From: Bacillota bacterium
GTDB taxonomy: Bacteria > Bacillota > Clostridia > Tissierellales > MES13
Direction of reading: 5' to 3'
Length of the DNA stretch: 53,124 nucleotides
Assembly: GCA_009711785.1 (NCBI GenBank)
Contig: VENA01000037.1
Location: forward strand, 1-53,124
This document shows positions 1 to 8,219 of this stretch, piece after piece. How positions within the stretch are numbered: position 1 is the stretch's first letter; every line of letters begins with the position of its first letter. The notes beneath the pieces were generated by a model. The model did no database searches. It was not told the origin of the DNA and saw nothing but the letters and a program-made list of their open reading frames with translations. Position numbers and translations under genes: made by a program.

Positions 1-125
1 CAAGCGCTATTTATTCGGTTGTCTGAATTAAAGTAAATTAGATATTATGCAAAGTAAATGAGATATAAACCTTTTATTTATAGGCTTTGGGATGTTTACT
101 TTGCATAATACTTTACTTTGCATAA
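1..125. mobile_element. possible end of an unidentified mobile element with multiple terminal repeats
   Basis: A 16-base motif at 43-58 (TATTATGCAAAGTAAA) recurs inverted at 95-110 and again as a 14-base inverted copy at 112-125. A related direct repeat of AAAGTAAAT-type sequence lies at 30-45 and 51-66. The last copy ends exactly where the group II intron reading frame becomes recognisable (126), so this looks like the terminus of an element that replaced the 5' part of the intron. Multiple repeats at the ends are typical of IS21-family elements, but no transposase is visible, so the family is only a guess. Confidence 0.4.
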
Positions 126-800
126 GGGGGAGTTATAAGTCCATTACTAGCAAATATCTTTATGCATTATGCATTTGACTTTTGGATGGATAGACACTTT
201 CCATATGCCCCATTTGAACGTTATACAGATGATGCAGTAATACACTGTAGAACGGAGAAAGAGGCTAAGAAAATACTAAAAGATTTAGATGGAAGAATGA
301 AATCTTGTAAGCTAGAATTACATCCTCAGAAGACAAAGATAGTATATTGTAAAGATAAAGATAGGAGAAGAGAATATCCAAATGTAGATTTTGATTTTCT
401 TGGCTACACATTCAAAGGCGTATATATAAAATGTAGAACAGGAAGACGGGGAATTAATTTTATTGCCTCTGCCAGTAAGAAATCAAACAAATCATTTCGC
501 ACTAAGATAAAAGCCTTGGAAGTACACAAGAAAACTGGATGTAAGATTGATATGATAGCTAAATTGATAAATCCTATTGTGAGAGGATGGATTAATTACT
601 TTGGCAAATACAATGCATCAGCTATCAGGTATTCGTTGAACTGTGTAGAAAGAAGAATAGTTAAATGGGCAATGAGCAAATATAAAAGATTTAGAGGGCA
701 CAGAAAAAGGGCTGAAAAATGGTTAGCTAAAATCAGAAAAAGAGAACCAAAATTATTTGCCCACTGGAATTATCGAAATAGGAATGTTGTTATGAGTTAA
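126..800 (+). pseudogene. ltrA: group II intron reverse transcriptase/maturase, 5'-truncated
   Basis: C-terminal part of a group II intron-encoded protein. The open frame begins with GGVISPLLANIF, the conserved segment before the catalytic box, and continues through the box itself as YTDD (usually YADD), the thumb, and the maturase X domain (FDFLGYTF; RGWINYFGKYNAS; PKLFAHW). Fingers and the first half of the palm are missing: a TAA directly precedes the G-G-V codons and unrelated repeats lie upstream, so it cannot encode an active RT. An internal ATG at 162 opens a 212-residue frame. Its RNA domains V and VI follow directly. Group IIC introns are known to target attC sites, which fits the cassette array to the right, but subclass cannot be fixed here. 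Confidence 0.85.
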
Positions 801-807
801 ATGATAA

Positions 808-881
808 GAGCCGGATGAAAGGAGACTTTCACGTCCGGTTCCGTGAGAAGCTTGGGGTGAAAGTCTCTTTGCTTACTCGAC
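808..881 (+). ncRNA. group II intron domains V-VI (3' end of intron RNA)
   Basis: Sequence 808-841 has the signature of catalytic domain V: GAGCCGG at the left, CCGGTTC at the right, with the inner stem GGAGACTTTCACG. A domain VI-like hairpin follows, ending near ACTCGAC at about 881. It lies just 3' of the maturase stop codon, the standard position. The intron 5' end is lost, so this is a non-mobile remnant. The exact 3' splice point is inferred. Confidence 0.75.
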
Positions 882-982
882 TGCCAGGGGCGATGGGTGA
901 CCATCGGCTCTATGATGACTAGGACATTTATTTTAATTAGTACTTTAGGAAACAAAATTTTAAAATATATAGGAGGATAATA

Positions 983-1546
983 ATGGGGAACAAGTGGGAA
1001 CTACTAAATACTGAAGAAACGCTGATAAAAGTTTGTCCATGTGGCAAAGGTGGATATTACAAAGTTTATAAAGAGTATACAGATGATTATAATAGAAGTC
1101 ATAGTAAAGATGAATACCATGTGCAATGTAATGAATGTTATGGAAAGTATAGGTATTATAAACAACATTGGATACCAACTGAGCATTATGAAGTAGTTAA
1201 GAAAAGGGAAAAGATAATTAGTGACTTAGAAAATGAACTATATAGAGAGCTTTTCAATAGTCACTTTGATAACATATTGGTGAACTTTAAATCTAAGAAA
1301 GCATTATATGAATTTTGTCAGATTAATAGAATTTTCAATATGCCAGGGACACTAAATACTTTTTATAAGAATGGAATAGCTGATTATTTTAGTGTTAGGT
1401 ATGGTATACCTCGTATAGCTGATTTAATAATGTTAATAGAACGCACCTCTATAGAATTAAGTAATGAAGAGGTGAAAAAATTGGAATCAATAAAAAAAGA
1501 AAAGCAAGAAGTATCAAATTATTTAACTCAAAACTCAGTTTTATAG
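983..1546 (+). CDS. zinc-ribbon-like cassette protein, unknown function
   Basis: 187 residues. The N-terminus carries CPCGKGGYY and then CNECYG, a CxCG...CxxC arrangement that suggests a zinc ribbon. The rest is charged, with a possible helical tail rich in E and K. ATG is preceded by TAGGAGGATAATA, a strong Shine-Dalgarno at good spacing. It is the first gene after the group II intron and is followed by the first attC site (1620-1690), so it is the first recognisable cassette here. I do not recognise the family. A nucleic-acid or metal-binding role is only suggested by the Cys pattern. Confidence 0.8.
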   Translation: MGNKWELLNTEETLIKVCPCGKGGYYKVYKEYTDDYNRSHSKDEYHVQCNECYGKYRYYKQHWIPTEHYEVVKKREKIISDLENELYRELFNSHFDNILVNFKSKKALYEFCQINRIFNMPGTLNTFYKNGIADYFSVRYGIPRIADLIMLIERTSIELSNEEVKKLESIKKEKQEVSNYLTQNSVL

Positions 1547-1619
1547 ACATTTAGTAAAATTAGTATTGCTAAAAATTATACATGGAATATAATATTTTGC
1601 TGAATAGTTAGTAAACGTC

Positions 1620-1690
1620 CTATAACATAGCATTTGCAGACAGTCCACAAAAAGTGTGTGGACCGTCGCAAAATCCTAGGACCGTTATAC
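1620..1690 (+). other. attC site 1
   Basis: 71 bp. Left core CTATAAC, right core GTTATAC. Arms TTTGCAGACAGTCCAC and GTGGACCGTCGCAAA fold around a short A-rich loop with offset (extrahelical) bases, as in integron attC sites. Typical member of the array's main attC family. Confidence 0.9.
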
Positions 1691-1727
1691 TACATAGTCA
1701 TAATTGAATGAAAGGGGACGATTTAAT

Positions 1728-2750
1728 ATGCCAAAAGATGAGTTGTTCGCAGATATGAGTGAAGACCAGTTGCTAGATGTTTTTTGTGAAATTTTTTATC
1801 ATGAACTAGATTCCTGGTTCTCAGCAGACATTGCTTGTTGTGATGTATGTTATGATGAATTCTTAGAAAAATGGCCTGCAATATATTCTAGAGATATAGA
1901 GTTTCAGAAAAGTGCAATAGATTTAAGTACATTTTATAATGGTTCACGCTTAGAAGAAATATTTACAGAAGAAGAGTTTAATAGATTGATTAAAGAGATT
2001 AATTGCCCAAGATGTGGCAGTCAGCTTTATGCGAATATATGGCCTTATAATATGTGTTTTGAATTACCTGATGATTTTGAAGATATTTTAGATGAGATTG
2101 GAGAGCTTGCGAATAAGACTCCCTTTTTAATTCTTTCACATACTTTTGCTATGGATGTATATAAAGAAATTAAGAAAATAGGAGAAACAGCGAAAAAAAG
2201 CCCCTTAAATGGTACTTATTATAGAGCTAGGAGGTATGAAAAAAATATAGATTATGAGGAATCGGACTTTAGTCATCCTCCAAAGTCAAAAACCAAAGAA
2301 GGTAGATATAATCATGCTGGCAAGCCAGTAATTTATCTAGGAGATCAAGTAGAAACTTGTTTTTGCGAACTGAGAAAACCACAGGAAGGTTTAGCGGTTG
2401 CCGAAATAAGTATCAAGAATGAATTGAAGGTTTTAGATTTAATTGAAAATTCTTTGGTTGAGAAAAGTGTATTGAATACTATAGTTTGGTCATCACTAAT
2501 GAGTTCACCAGTTGAAGGCGAAGGTTGGTATAAACCTCATTACATATTTACAAGGTTTGTAGCTGATTGTGCAATTGATGCTGGTTTTGATGCTATTAAA
2601 TATCCAAGTGTTAGATTTGGAGAAGGCTATAATCTTGTTTTATTAGAAAGCCAAACAATCTGTAATGATGTCAGTATATCAAAACCATTTATTTATTATG
2701 ATGGAAAACAAAAAATAGTGGATTTAATAAATAAACCTACTTCTCTCTAA
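1728..2750 (+). CDS. RES-domain protein with Cys-rich N-terminal domain (RES_NTD/HEPN-like)
   Basis: 340 residues from ATG 1728 (AAAGGGG 9 bases upstream); an in-frame ATG at 1704 has no ribosome binding site. The C-terminal half is a RES domain: TYYRAR near residue 165, GRYNHAGKPVIYLGD near 200, then FCELRKP. RES domains of the NAD+-consuming toxin family use conserved Arg, Tyr and Glu in these segments. The N-terminal ~150 residues hold CCDVCY and CPRCG, giving a four-Cys metal-site pattern as in the N-terminal domain found in some RES proteins. Canonical RES toxins have an upstream Xre/MbcA-type antitoxin; none is in this cassette, so it is orphan or non-toxic. Cassette toxins are known to stabilise integron arrays. 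Confidence 0.85.
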   Translation: MPKDELFADMSEDQLLDVFCEIFYHELDSWFSADIACCDVCYDEFLEKWPAIYSRDIEFQKSAIDLSTFYNGSRLEEIFTEEEFNRLIKEINCPRCGSQLYANIWPYNMCFELPDDFEDILDEIGELANKTPFLILSHTFAMDVYKEIKKIGETAKKSPLNGTYYRARRYEKNIDYEESDFSHPPKSKTKEGRYNHAGKPVIYLGDQVETCFCELRKPQEGLAVAEISIKNELKVLDLIENSLVEKSVLNTIVWSSLMSSPVEGEGWYKPHYIFTRFVADCAIDAGFDAIKYPSVRFGEGYNLVLLESQTICNDVSISKPFIYYDGKQKIVDLINKPTSL

Positions 2751-2767
2751 TTATATATGACTACATC

Positions 2768-2898
2768 GTATAACAGCAGCTTAGCGACATCCCAACTTGG
2801 GAGGATAAATGAAAGTGGGGCTGATTTATGTGAGCTTTCATTTTTAATTAGAGTTAGTAGCGTTTATGGGGACGTCGCGAAGCTGCGGGACGTTATAT
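2768..2898 (+). other. attC site 2, long form
   Basis: 131 bp. Left core GTATAAC, right core GTTATAT. The outer arms (CAGCTTAGCGAC and GACGTCGCGAAGCTGC) pair. The centre holds an extra hairpin-forming insert (AAATGAAAG versus CTTTCATTT) instead of a short loop. The same central block recurs in the chimeric site at 29317-29488. Confidence 0.85.
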
Positions 2899-3278
2899 AA
2901 AATACCCAGGAGCAAGTTTTTTGAAGTAGGTAAAAAGCAAAATTTTAACACAAGTTTTAAAGATAGAGTTTTAAGCAGAAGAATTATAATAATATAGATT
3001 TGCCAAGGAAACTTTGTAGCTTAGATAGATAAGAAAGGTCTCTGAGGGTCGATTTTATAGGGTCGAACTTTAGAGCTTTTTTAATCTAGATTCAGAAAAA
3101 AGCAAATGAAAAATATGGAAGGTGTTAAGCAATAGATAGAGAATATAAATATAATAAAGAAATTGATATTACAAGATTTTTTTGAAGTGAAATACATATT
3201 GGGCTGGGTACTTTATATAACACACTATTGGCGATAGTCCACAAAAAGCATGTGGACCACCGCAAGATAGTCAAGACG
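2893..3278 (+). repeat. gene-less repeated cassette, copy A
   Basis: 386 bp between two attC insertion points with no convincing ORF. It is closely repeated at 8214-8599 and 19099-19481. It begins TTATATAAAATACCC and contains a conserved core with a hairpin plus U-tract near 3040-3082. Copy A differs from B and C at scattered positions. Within the hairpin two differences exchange A-U for G-U pairs, so the stem is kept. Likely encodes a small RNA or carries a regulatory/terminator element; this is inference. Confidence 0.8.
3040..3082 (+). terminator. hairpin with U-tract in repeated cassette A
   Basis: Stem CTCTGAGG (3040-3047) with CTTTAGAG (3068-3075), then C and six Ts. All eight positions pair if G-U wobbles are allowed. 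The loop carries a direct repeat of GGGTCGA. Resembles an intrinsic terminator at the end of a short RNA. Confidence 0.65.
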
Positions 3279-3284
3279 TTAGTT
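3215..3284 (+). other. attC site 3
   Basis: 70 bp. Left core ATATAAC, right core GTTAGTT; arms GTCCACA and TGTGGAC around AAAAGCA. Ends repeated cassette A. Confidence 0.9.
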
Positions 3285-3333
3285 GAAATCCTATTAAAGA
3301 TACTGTTGATTATAGTACACAAAAGGAGGGGAT

Positions 3334-3819
3334 ATGATGAGCTTTCATCACAATTATGAAAAATGGGAACGAAAAACAAAGCCAGAAAATTGTCCAGTCT
3401 GTAATGCTGAACCTATGCCTGAAGGTATGATAGATTTATATGAATTACCGCACTCATGGTTAAATTCTGAACCAGTTGAATGTATTAAGTGGGCTTGCCA
3501 TGTAACTGCTAAATATCATGGAATAGAGTTATATGATTTAAACGATGATGAGCTACTAGGGTTAATGAAAGATGTACAAGTATATGCAAAAGCTTTAAAA
3601 AAAGTTACTAATGCTGTGAAAATTAATTATGAAATACATGGTAATACTGTTCCACATTTACATATTCATCTCTACCCAAGATATATGGATGACCCATTTC
3701 CGGGAAAGGCGATTGATTATAACAAAAAAAGAGAAGATATATATGAAGAGGGAGAATATGATGATTTTGTTTTAAGAATGAGGAAAGAATTAGATATACT
3801 TGTGAAGGATTTAGATTAA
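3334..3819 (+). CDS. HIT family (histidine triad) nucleotide-binding protein
   Basis: 161 residues. The histidine triad is visible near residue 110 as PHLHIHLYPR, i.e. HxHxH, the catalytic signature of HIT hydrolases/AMP-lyases. An N-terminal CPVC and a downstream WACH segment may bind zinc, as in several HIT proteins. Start ATG ATG follows AAGGAGGGG closely, so the second ATG (3337) may be used. Likely hydrolyses dinucleoside polyphosphates or AMP adducts in the cytosol; substrate unknown. Single-gene cassette bounded by attC sites 3 and 4. Confidence 0.88.
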   Translation: MMSFHHNYEKWERKTKPENCPVCNAEPMPEGMIDLYELPHSWLNSEPVECIKWACHVTAKYHGIELYDLNDDELLGLMKDVQVYAKALKKVTNAVKINYEIHGNTVPHLHIHLYPRYMDDPFPGKAIDYNKKREDIYEEGEYDDFVLRMRKELDILVKDLD

Positions 3820-3903
3820 AGCTAGTTAGATTCTTCAAGTTTTGATATAAAATTAAAAAATATATGAATAGGTTTATTTTAAAACATATTGCTAACGGAC
3901 TTC

Positions 3904-3972
3904 AACTAACATACAATTCAAGTCATCCTACTAAGAGCGTGTAGGACACCTTGAACTGTCAACTCGTTATAA
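3904..3972 (+). other. attC site 4
   Basis: 69 bp. Left core AACTAAC, right core GTTATAA. Arms TTCAAGTCATCCTAC and GTAGGACACCTTGAA flank a short loop. Confidence 0.88.
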
Positions 3973-4246
3973 GACATTAACTTATTCATGTCGGGGTATT
4001 CTTTTTTGGTCAGTATATGCATAATTGGTTAATATTGGACAGCTAGAACTTATATTGTTTATTAAATACATAATATAAATACTTATTGAATAAAACTTGT
4101 ATTAAATATACGAAATAGAACTTATTAAATAATAGTAGTATAGATTATGTAGCATTAATTATAAGATTTGTATTTAACGAAAAAGGATATCGATATTAAA
4201 TTCAGATTGATAGAATATAAAATAGGAAAAAGGAGGATGAATAGTT

Positions 4247-4537
4247 ATGTACTTGCCTGTTAGAACCATTATTGCACTATTGTTTTTTGTTGCTATTATT
4301 TTACTACAAATCTTTCTATGTAAAAGAAAAAATAAATGGCTGGGACTGATCATTCCAATTATTTCATTTGTTTTTTCAATACTTTGGATTTTGGGTATAC
4401 CATATTATCTATCTATGTCAGCATTGACACTAAAGATTATTATTGTATTTATTATAGCTAATATTCCAACAGCTATTTTTCTTACAATATATTTTATAGT
4501 TAGAAATAATACGAAAAAAATGGGATTAATAAAATAA
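4247..4537 (+). CDS. small membrane protein, three predicted TM segments
   Basis: 96 residues, mostly hydrophobic. Helices at about 5-25, 32-52 and 62-87 are separated by short basic loops (KRKNK; RNNTKK at the C-terminus). ATG follows AAGGAGGATGAATAGTT. No family recognised. The long AT-rich leader (3973-4246) has no clear ORF. Single cassette between attC 4 and 5; an envelope location is the only safe inference. Confidence 0.75.
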   Translation: MYLPVRTIIALLFFVAIILLQIFLCKRKNKWLGLIIPIISFVFSILWILGIPYYLSMSALTLKIIIVFIIANIPTAIFLTIYFIVRNNTKKMGLIK

Positions 4538-4563
4538 ACATATAGATTCAATGAATTAACATC

Positions 4564-4634
4564 TTATAACATGATATTTAAAGATAGTCCACAAAAAGCA
4601 TGTGGACCGCTTTAATATATCAAGACCGTTAGAC
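4564..4634 (+). other. attC site 5
   Basis: 71 bp. Left core TTATAAC, right core GTTAGAC; arms TAGTCCACA and TGTGGACCG. Confidence 0.9.
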
Positions 4635-4685
4635 AAAAGGCTTTCAAAATAAGTACAAATTCAAAACATAAAGGAGTTTGATAGA

Positions 4686-5246
4686 TTGATTAGGGTTTTG
4701 AAAATTTTAATTTTGGGACTAATGTTATGGTTTTGTATACATATTGTTATTATAGTTAGTGATGGGATATCAGATAATCTTTATTCTGTAGATGTAGGTG
4801 TTGTTTTAGGTAATAAAGTTGAAGTTACAGGAAAACCTTCGAAAAGGTTACAGAGTAGATTAGATAGAGCCGTTGAACTTTATAAAAAAGGGTATTTTAA
4901 GCAAGTTATAGTTAGTGGAGGTATAGGAAAAGAAGGATTTGATGAAGCAAAAGTAATGAAAAATTATATGGTACAAAGTGGAGTTCCAGAGAAAAGTATC
5001 ATTTTAGATAATAAAGGGAATAACACATTCATGACAGCAGAAAATTCAAAGTTAATTATGGATGAAATAGGATTTAACTCAGTGATGGTAATATCTCAAT
5101 ATTATCATATAACAAGAACCAAATTAGCTTTTGAGAAAGTTGGAATAGATAAGGTATATACTGCACATGCTAAAATATTTGAAATTAGAGATTTATATTC
5201 TTTGACAAGAGAGTTTTTTGCCTATTATAAGTATTTGGTTATGTAA
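4686..5246 (+). CDS. YdcF/SanA-like DUF218 family membrane-anchored protein
   Basis: 186 residues from TTG 4686 (AAGGAG about 9 bases upstream). One N-terminal TM segment (about 4-26) precedes a DUF218 domain: VGVVLGNKV, SRLDRAVELYKKG, VIVSGGIGKEGFDEA, then NTFMTAENS and ISQYYHITRTKLAFEK, the standard YdcF order. Members of this family lie at the membrane and have been linked to envelope or SAM-binding functions without a settled reaction. Full length for a SanA/YdcF-type protein. Cassette between attC 5 and 6. Confidence 0.88.
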   Translation: MIRVLKILILGLMLWFCIHIVIIVSDGISDNLYSVDVGVVLGNKVEVTGKPSKRLQSRLDRAVELYKKGYFKQVIVSGGIGKEGFDEAKVMKNYMVQSGVPEKSIILDNKGNNTFMTAENSKLIMDEIGFNSVMVISQYYHITRTKLAFEKVGIDKVYTAHAKIFEIRDLYSLTREFFAYYKYLVM

Positions 5247-5267
5247 AGCATGTCAAATAGGCCCATT

Positions 5268-5335
5268 GTCTAACATAGGCCTCCCGACATCCTACACAAA
5301 CCCGAAGGACGACGGGAAGCTTAACAACGTTAGAT
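5268..5335 (+). other. attC site 6
   Basis: 68 bp. Near-canonical cores GTCTAAC and GTTAGAT. Arms CTCCCGACATCCT and AGGACGACGGGAAG pair strongly. One of the cleanest textbook attC sites here. Confidence 0.92.
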
Positions 5336-5410
5336 GACATTGAGTACTAATTTAATATCTATAAGCAAGAATTTTTTATTTAGTATGATTTAAATATAGG
5401 AGGGATTACG

Positions 5411-5974
5411 TTGAAACAAATAAATAGCGAAGTAAAAAAATTGTATGAAAACATTGCAAAATATAGCAATTCAGATATTGCAAGTAAAATAGCTTTTGGG
5501 ATGGAACTGCCATTTTCTCCAACACAGACTGAAAAAAATGAATGGGTAAAATATATAATTTCTGGGCTTGAAAAAGAATTTGATGAACAAACTATAAAAA
5601 GTATTAGAATGGGATGTTATTGTAATGGAAATGGGCATTTAGATGAATCCAAAAAATTCATTAAAAGTATTTATGATGATTCTGCTTCTATAGAAAAATT
5701 TGTGGATAAAATGAATGAGTATGGAGTAGGATTGTATTTAAAAGATAGATATTTATTTATAAAATATTCTTCATGTCCATGTCGAATGATAGAAAGTGTT
5801 ACTGTACTACCTACAAAAACTTGGTGTTATTGTACGGTTGGTTATAATAAGGAGATTTTTGAATATGTTTTCAATTGTAAAGTTGACATTGAATTACTAG
5901 AAAGTATTAAAATGGGGAACAAACACTGTTTAATGAAAATTATCCCACTTTGTGAAAACAAAATTAATGTATGA
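5411..5974 (+). CDS. Cys-rich cassette protein, DUF6144-like, unknown function
   Basis: 187 residues from TTG 5411, with TAGGAGGGATTACG upstream. Conserved-looking Cys pairs: CYCNGNGH near residue 72, SCPCRMIES near 122, and KTWCYCTVGYNKE near 141. The CxC spacing suggests a metal or Fe-S site. It resembles a family of small clostridial proteins ending in a TWCYCTxGY motif (DUF6144, from memory). No catalytic function is known to me. Cassette between attC 6 and the long attC 7. Confidence 0.75.
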   Translation: MKQINSEVKKLYENIAKYSNSDIASKIAFGMELPFSPTQTEKNEWVKYIISGLEKEFDEQTIKSIRMGCYCNGNGHLDESKKFIKSIYDDSASIEKFVDKMNEYGVGLYLKDRYLFIKYSSCPCRMIESVTVLPTKTWCYCTVGYNKEIFEYVFNCKVDIELLESIKMGNKHCLMKIIPLCENKINV

Positions 5975-6054
5975 TTGTGTTAATTAACAATGTAAATGTA
6001 GTTAGTAATAAGGATAAAAAAATGAGGATATTGCTAGTTTCCGTACACGACATC

Positions 6055-6169
6055 ATCTAACAATATATTTCCGTTGTCTACGCACATTCCTTCACCGGAT
6101 GCTGACACAGCCAGGGAGTGGGGCTTCGAGTGTCCGGTTCAGGAACGTCGTAGATACGAGACGTTATAT
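6055..6169 (+). other. attC site 7, long form
   Basis: 115 bp. Left core ATCTAAC, right core GTTATAT. Outer arms TTGTCTACG and CGTAGATACGA pair. The centre is unusually GC-rich and can form a secondary hairpin (CACCGGATG / GTGTCCGGT region). Confidence 0.85.
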
Positions 6170-6328
6170 GCAATTCCTATAAAGAATTAATGATAGTGCT
6201 TAAGAAATGGTAATAAAGTATAAAGGAGACTGTGGTTTAGTTTGTAACCATATATGAAACTTATATTAACTAGTTTACTTAGTAATTATTAAATTATTAA
6301 GTAACAAATGTTGTAGAGGAGAGTTTTT

Positions 6329-6706
6329 ATGAAGAAAACTTCGTTATTCACATTAATAATATTACTAATGATATTTGGATTTTTTACACTAAGGTTTAGA
6401 AGCTCGTTAATGGAAGAAGGAAACCCAATTCCAATTTTATCTTCTATTATTAAGCTAGAGTTAACTAATAGTACATATCAGCAGTTTTCGAAAAATAACA
6501 ATCAGAATAGCTATGTATCAAAAAACAATAAGAATTCACGGTTTGATTTAGTTAAACAGTTTATGGAAGAAAAGAATTATGATTTTATAGAACAAAAAGG
6601 ATCAGGATTTGTATTTGAAAAAGAAGGTAAAATAGTTACAATAGAAACAAGATTATATTCAAAGTACTATTTTCTATGGGATGTGCCGAAAGAAGTATTT
6701 AAATAA
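6329..6706 (+). CDS. small membrane-anchored or secreted protein, unknown
   Basis: 125 residues. A basic start (MKKTS) and a hydrophobic segment at about 6-22 form a signal anchor or signal peptide without a lipobox Cys. The rest is polar with many N, S and K. GAGGAGAG precedes ATG at good spacing. No family recognised; probably faces the outside of the membrane. Cassette between attC 7 and 8. Confidence 0.75.
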   Translation: MKKTSLFTLIILLMIFGFFTLRFRSSLMEEGNPIPILSSIIKLELTNSTYQQFSKNNNQNSYVSKNNKNSRFDLVKQFMEEKNYDFIEQKGSGFVFEKEGKIVTIETRLYSKYYFLWDVPKEVFK

Positions 6707-6780
6707 GCAGTAATTCTTAGATACTATATAAGTTATATGGGAATAACAGATGTTATAAACTTAGAGGCAAAGGGAACAGC

Positions 6781-6847
6781 ATATAACAAATCATTACCTA
6801 TATTTATAAAAAACATATAAACATCGATAACGGTCAAAACGTTACAT
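6781..6847 (+). other. attC site 8
   Basis: 67 bp. Left core ATATAAC, right core GTTACAT. Arms (ACCTATATTTAT versus ATAAACATCGATAACGGT) pair imperfectly. Belongs to the CCTATATTT variant also seen at 20763 and 25854. Confidence 0.8.
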
Positions 6848-6979
6848 GAAATGCTGTACAAAAGAGCATGCGTCCCGCGTGGATTTGCGAAAGTAGGACT
6901 ATGGAGATTTTCAATAATATGCTTATAATATCTACTTGAAGTGGAAAGAAAAAATATTAACTTAAGGAAGGGGATTTTT

Positions 6980-7228
6980 ATGAATAAGATTGGATTTACT
7001 TTCTCCGGAGTATTTGTTATTACTGGAGTTATTACATTAATAATAACTAAAATTATCAACTTAGTTATGCCAAAGATTGGACTTGTTGCATTCCAAGCAA
7101 GAATGGCAGGTAGCTATAGTCCTAAAGAGTATCATATTAATTTTTTGGGAGTTAATTTCATTGCAATTTGTTTGATTGTGTTAGGTATTGTTTTTGGATA
7201 TTTATTTTATAAAAGGGAGACTAAGTGA
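6980..7228 (+). CDS. small two-TM membrane protein
   Basis: 82 residues from ATG 6980 (AAGGAAGGGG upstream). Two hydrophobic helices at about 7-29 and 55-76 are separated by a polar loop containing SYSPKEYHINF. The basic tail YKRETK suggests an inside C-terminus. An in-frame upstream codon at 6941 lacks a ribosome binding site. Family not recognised. Cassette between attC 8 and 9. Confidence 0.75.
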   Translation: MNKIGFTFSGVFVITGVITLIITKIINLVMPKIGLVAFQARMAGSYSPKEYHINFLGVNFIAICLIVLGIVFGYLFYKRETK

Positions 7229-7390
7229 TAAGTTTATGAGTGTTGAAGTACGTTTAATATTTGGAGTAAAGCTCTTCCCTAAATCATTGTAATAACTAGT
7301 TCTAATAATATCATAGGAGTTTTTATAATGATAGTGATATTTCAGGGGATGTCATCCGAGATACTCTCTGAGTCACGGGCATGGTACATC

Positions 7391-7459
7391 ATGTGACCTA
7401 CAGTTTCCAATATCCTACAAAAAGGCTGTAGGACATTGGAAGCTGTAGGAACGTTATAC
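7391..7459 (+). other. attC site 9, left core degenerate
   Basis: 69 bp. Right core GTTATAC. The left core is ATGTGAC rather than xxxxAAC. Inner arms CAGTTTCCAATATCCTAC and GTAGGACATTGGAAGCTG pair very well, so the fold is kept although one core has drifted. Confidence 0.8.
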
Positions 7460-7480
7460 GACAGGAAAAAGGGGAAAAAT

Positions 7481-8071
7481 ATGAAATTTATAGAAATTGA
7501 AACAACTTCAAAATGGAAAGAAAAATTAAAACATGTTTACATAGTTCAAGAAAGTCAAACACTTCTAGTTACACTGCCAGGATATGCTTATGAATCAGTA
7601 GCTCCATTGTTTTATTATGTAGCGACTTAAGCAATGGAAGATGGATGCTACGTACTATCTATAGAGTATGGTTACTTAAAAAAACAAATAGATATTAAAA
7701 TTGAAAAAGAAATTGGTTTTTTGATAAAAGAAACTAAAGATGCTATTGATAAAGCATTAGAAAATGACTATAAAAACATAATTCTCGTTGGCAAGAGTTT
7801 AGGAACTTTTTTAATGAATCAACTTAGAAAAGAGTATTCCAATGAAAAGATATCGTTTATTTATTTGACACCAGTTGATGTAAGTGTACCTGAACATTGT
7901 AATAATGATACTCTAATTGTTTTCGGAAGTGGAGATAGACAATTGAGTAAAGAAAAAGCAAAGGAGATTAAAAGACGTAAGGATATTGAAGCTCTAGAAG
8001 TTGAGGATGCAGATCATTCACTTGAATATGAAAGTACTAGTGAGAGTATTAAGGTACATTTACGACTATGA
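7481..8071 (+). pseudogene. alpha/beta hydrolase, interrupted by an in-frame TAA
   Basis: ATG 7481 follows AAAGGGGAAAAAT. The frame runs 50 codons to TAA at 7628-7630 and continues in the same frame (GCA ATG GAA GAT) to 8071. Joined, it is about 196 residues of an alpha/beta hydrolase: an N-terminal LVTLPGY strand, IILVGKSLGTFL as nucleophile elbow (GKSLG, Ser nucleophile), IVFGSGDRQL as the acid strand and DADHSLEY as the His loop. One base change explains the stop. The downstream ATG 7634 could restart a version lacking the first strand. Confidence 0.82.
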
Positions 8072-8148
8072 ATAGGCAATATAAAGAAGATGAAGCGTTA
8101 ATTCTTTATGATGAGGTCATAGAACTCTAGTGAAGTAGTACTAACTAC

Positions 8149-8219
8149 ACCTAACATGCTATTTGCAGACAGTTCAAAGAAACATTTGAACCATCCCAAT
8201 GATAGCAAATTCGTTATAT
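8149..8219 (+). other. attC site 10
   Basis: 71 bp. Left core ACCTAAC, right core GTTATAT; arms CAGTTCAAA and TTTGAACCA. The outer arms match GCTATTTGC / GATAGCAAA. Confidence 0.9.

Noticed and set aside
960..1186. Leftward open frames overlapping the Zn-ribbon gene
   Set aside because: No ribosome binding sites, low-complexity Tyr/His/Ile composition, antisense to a convincing gene.
2893..3278. Leftward 84-codon frame across repeated cassette A into the HIT gene leader
   Set aside because: Not conserved in copies B and C, no ribosome binding site, and crosses an attC.
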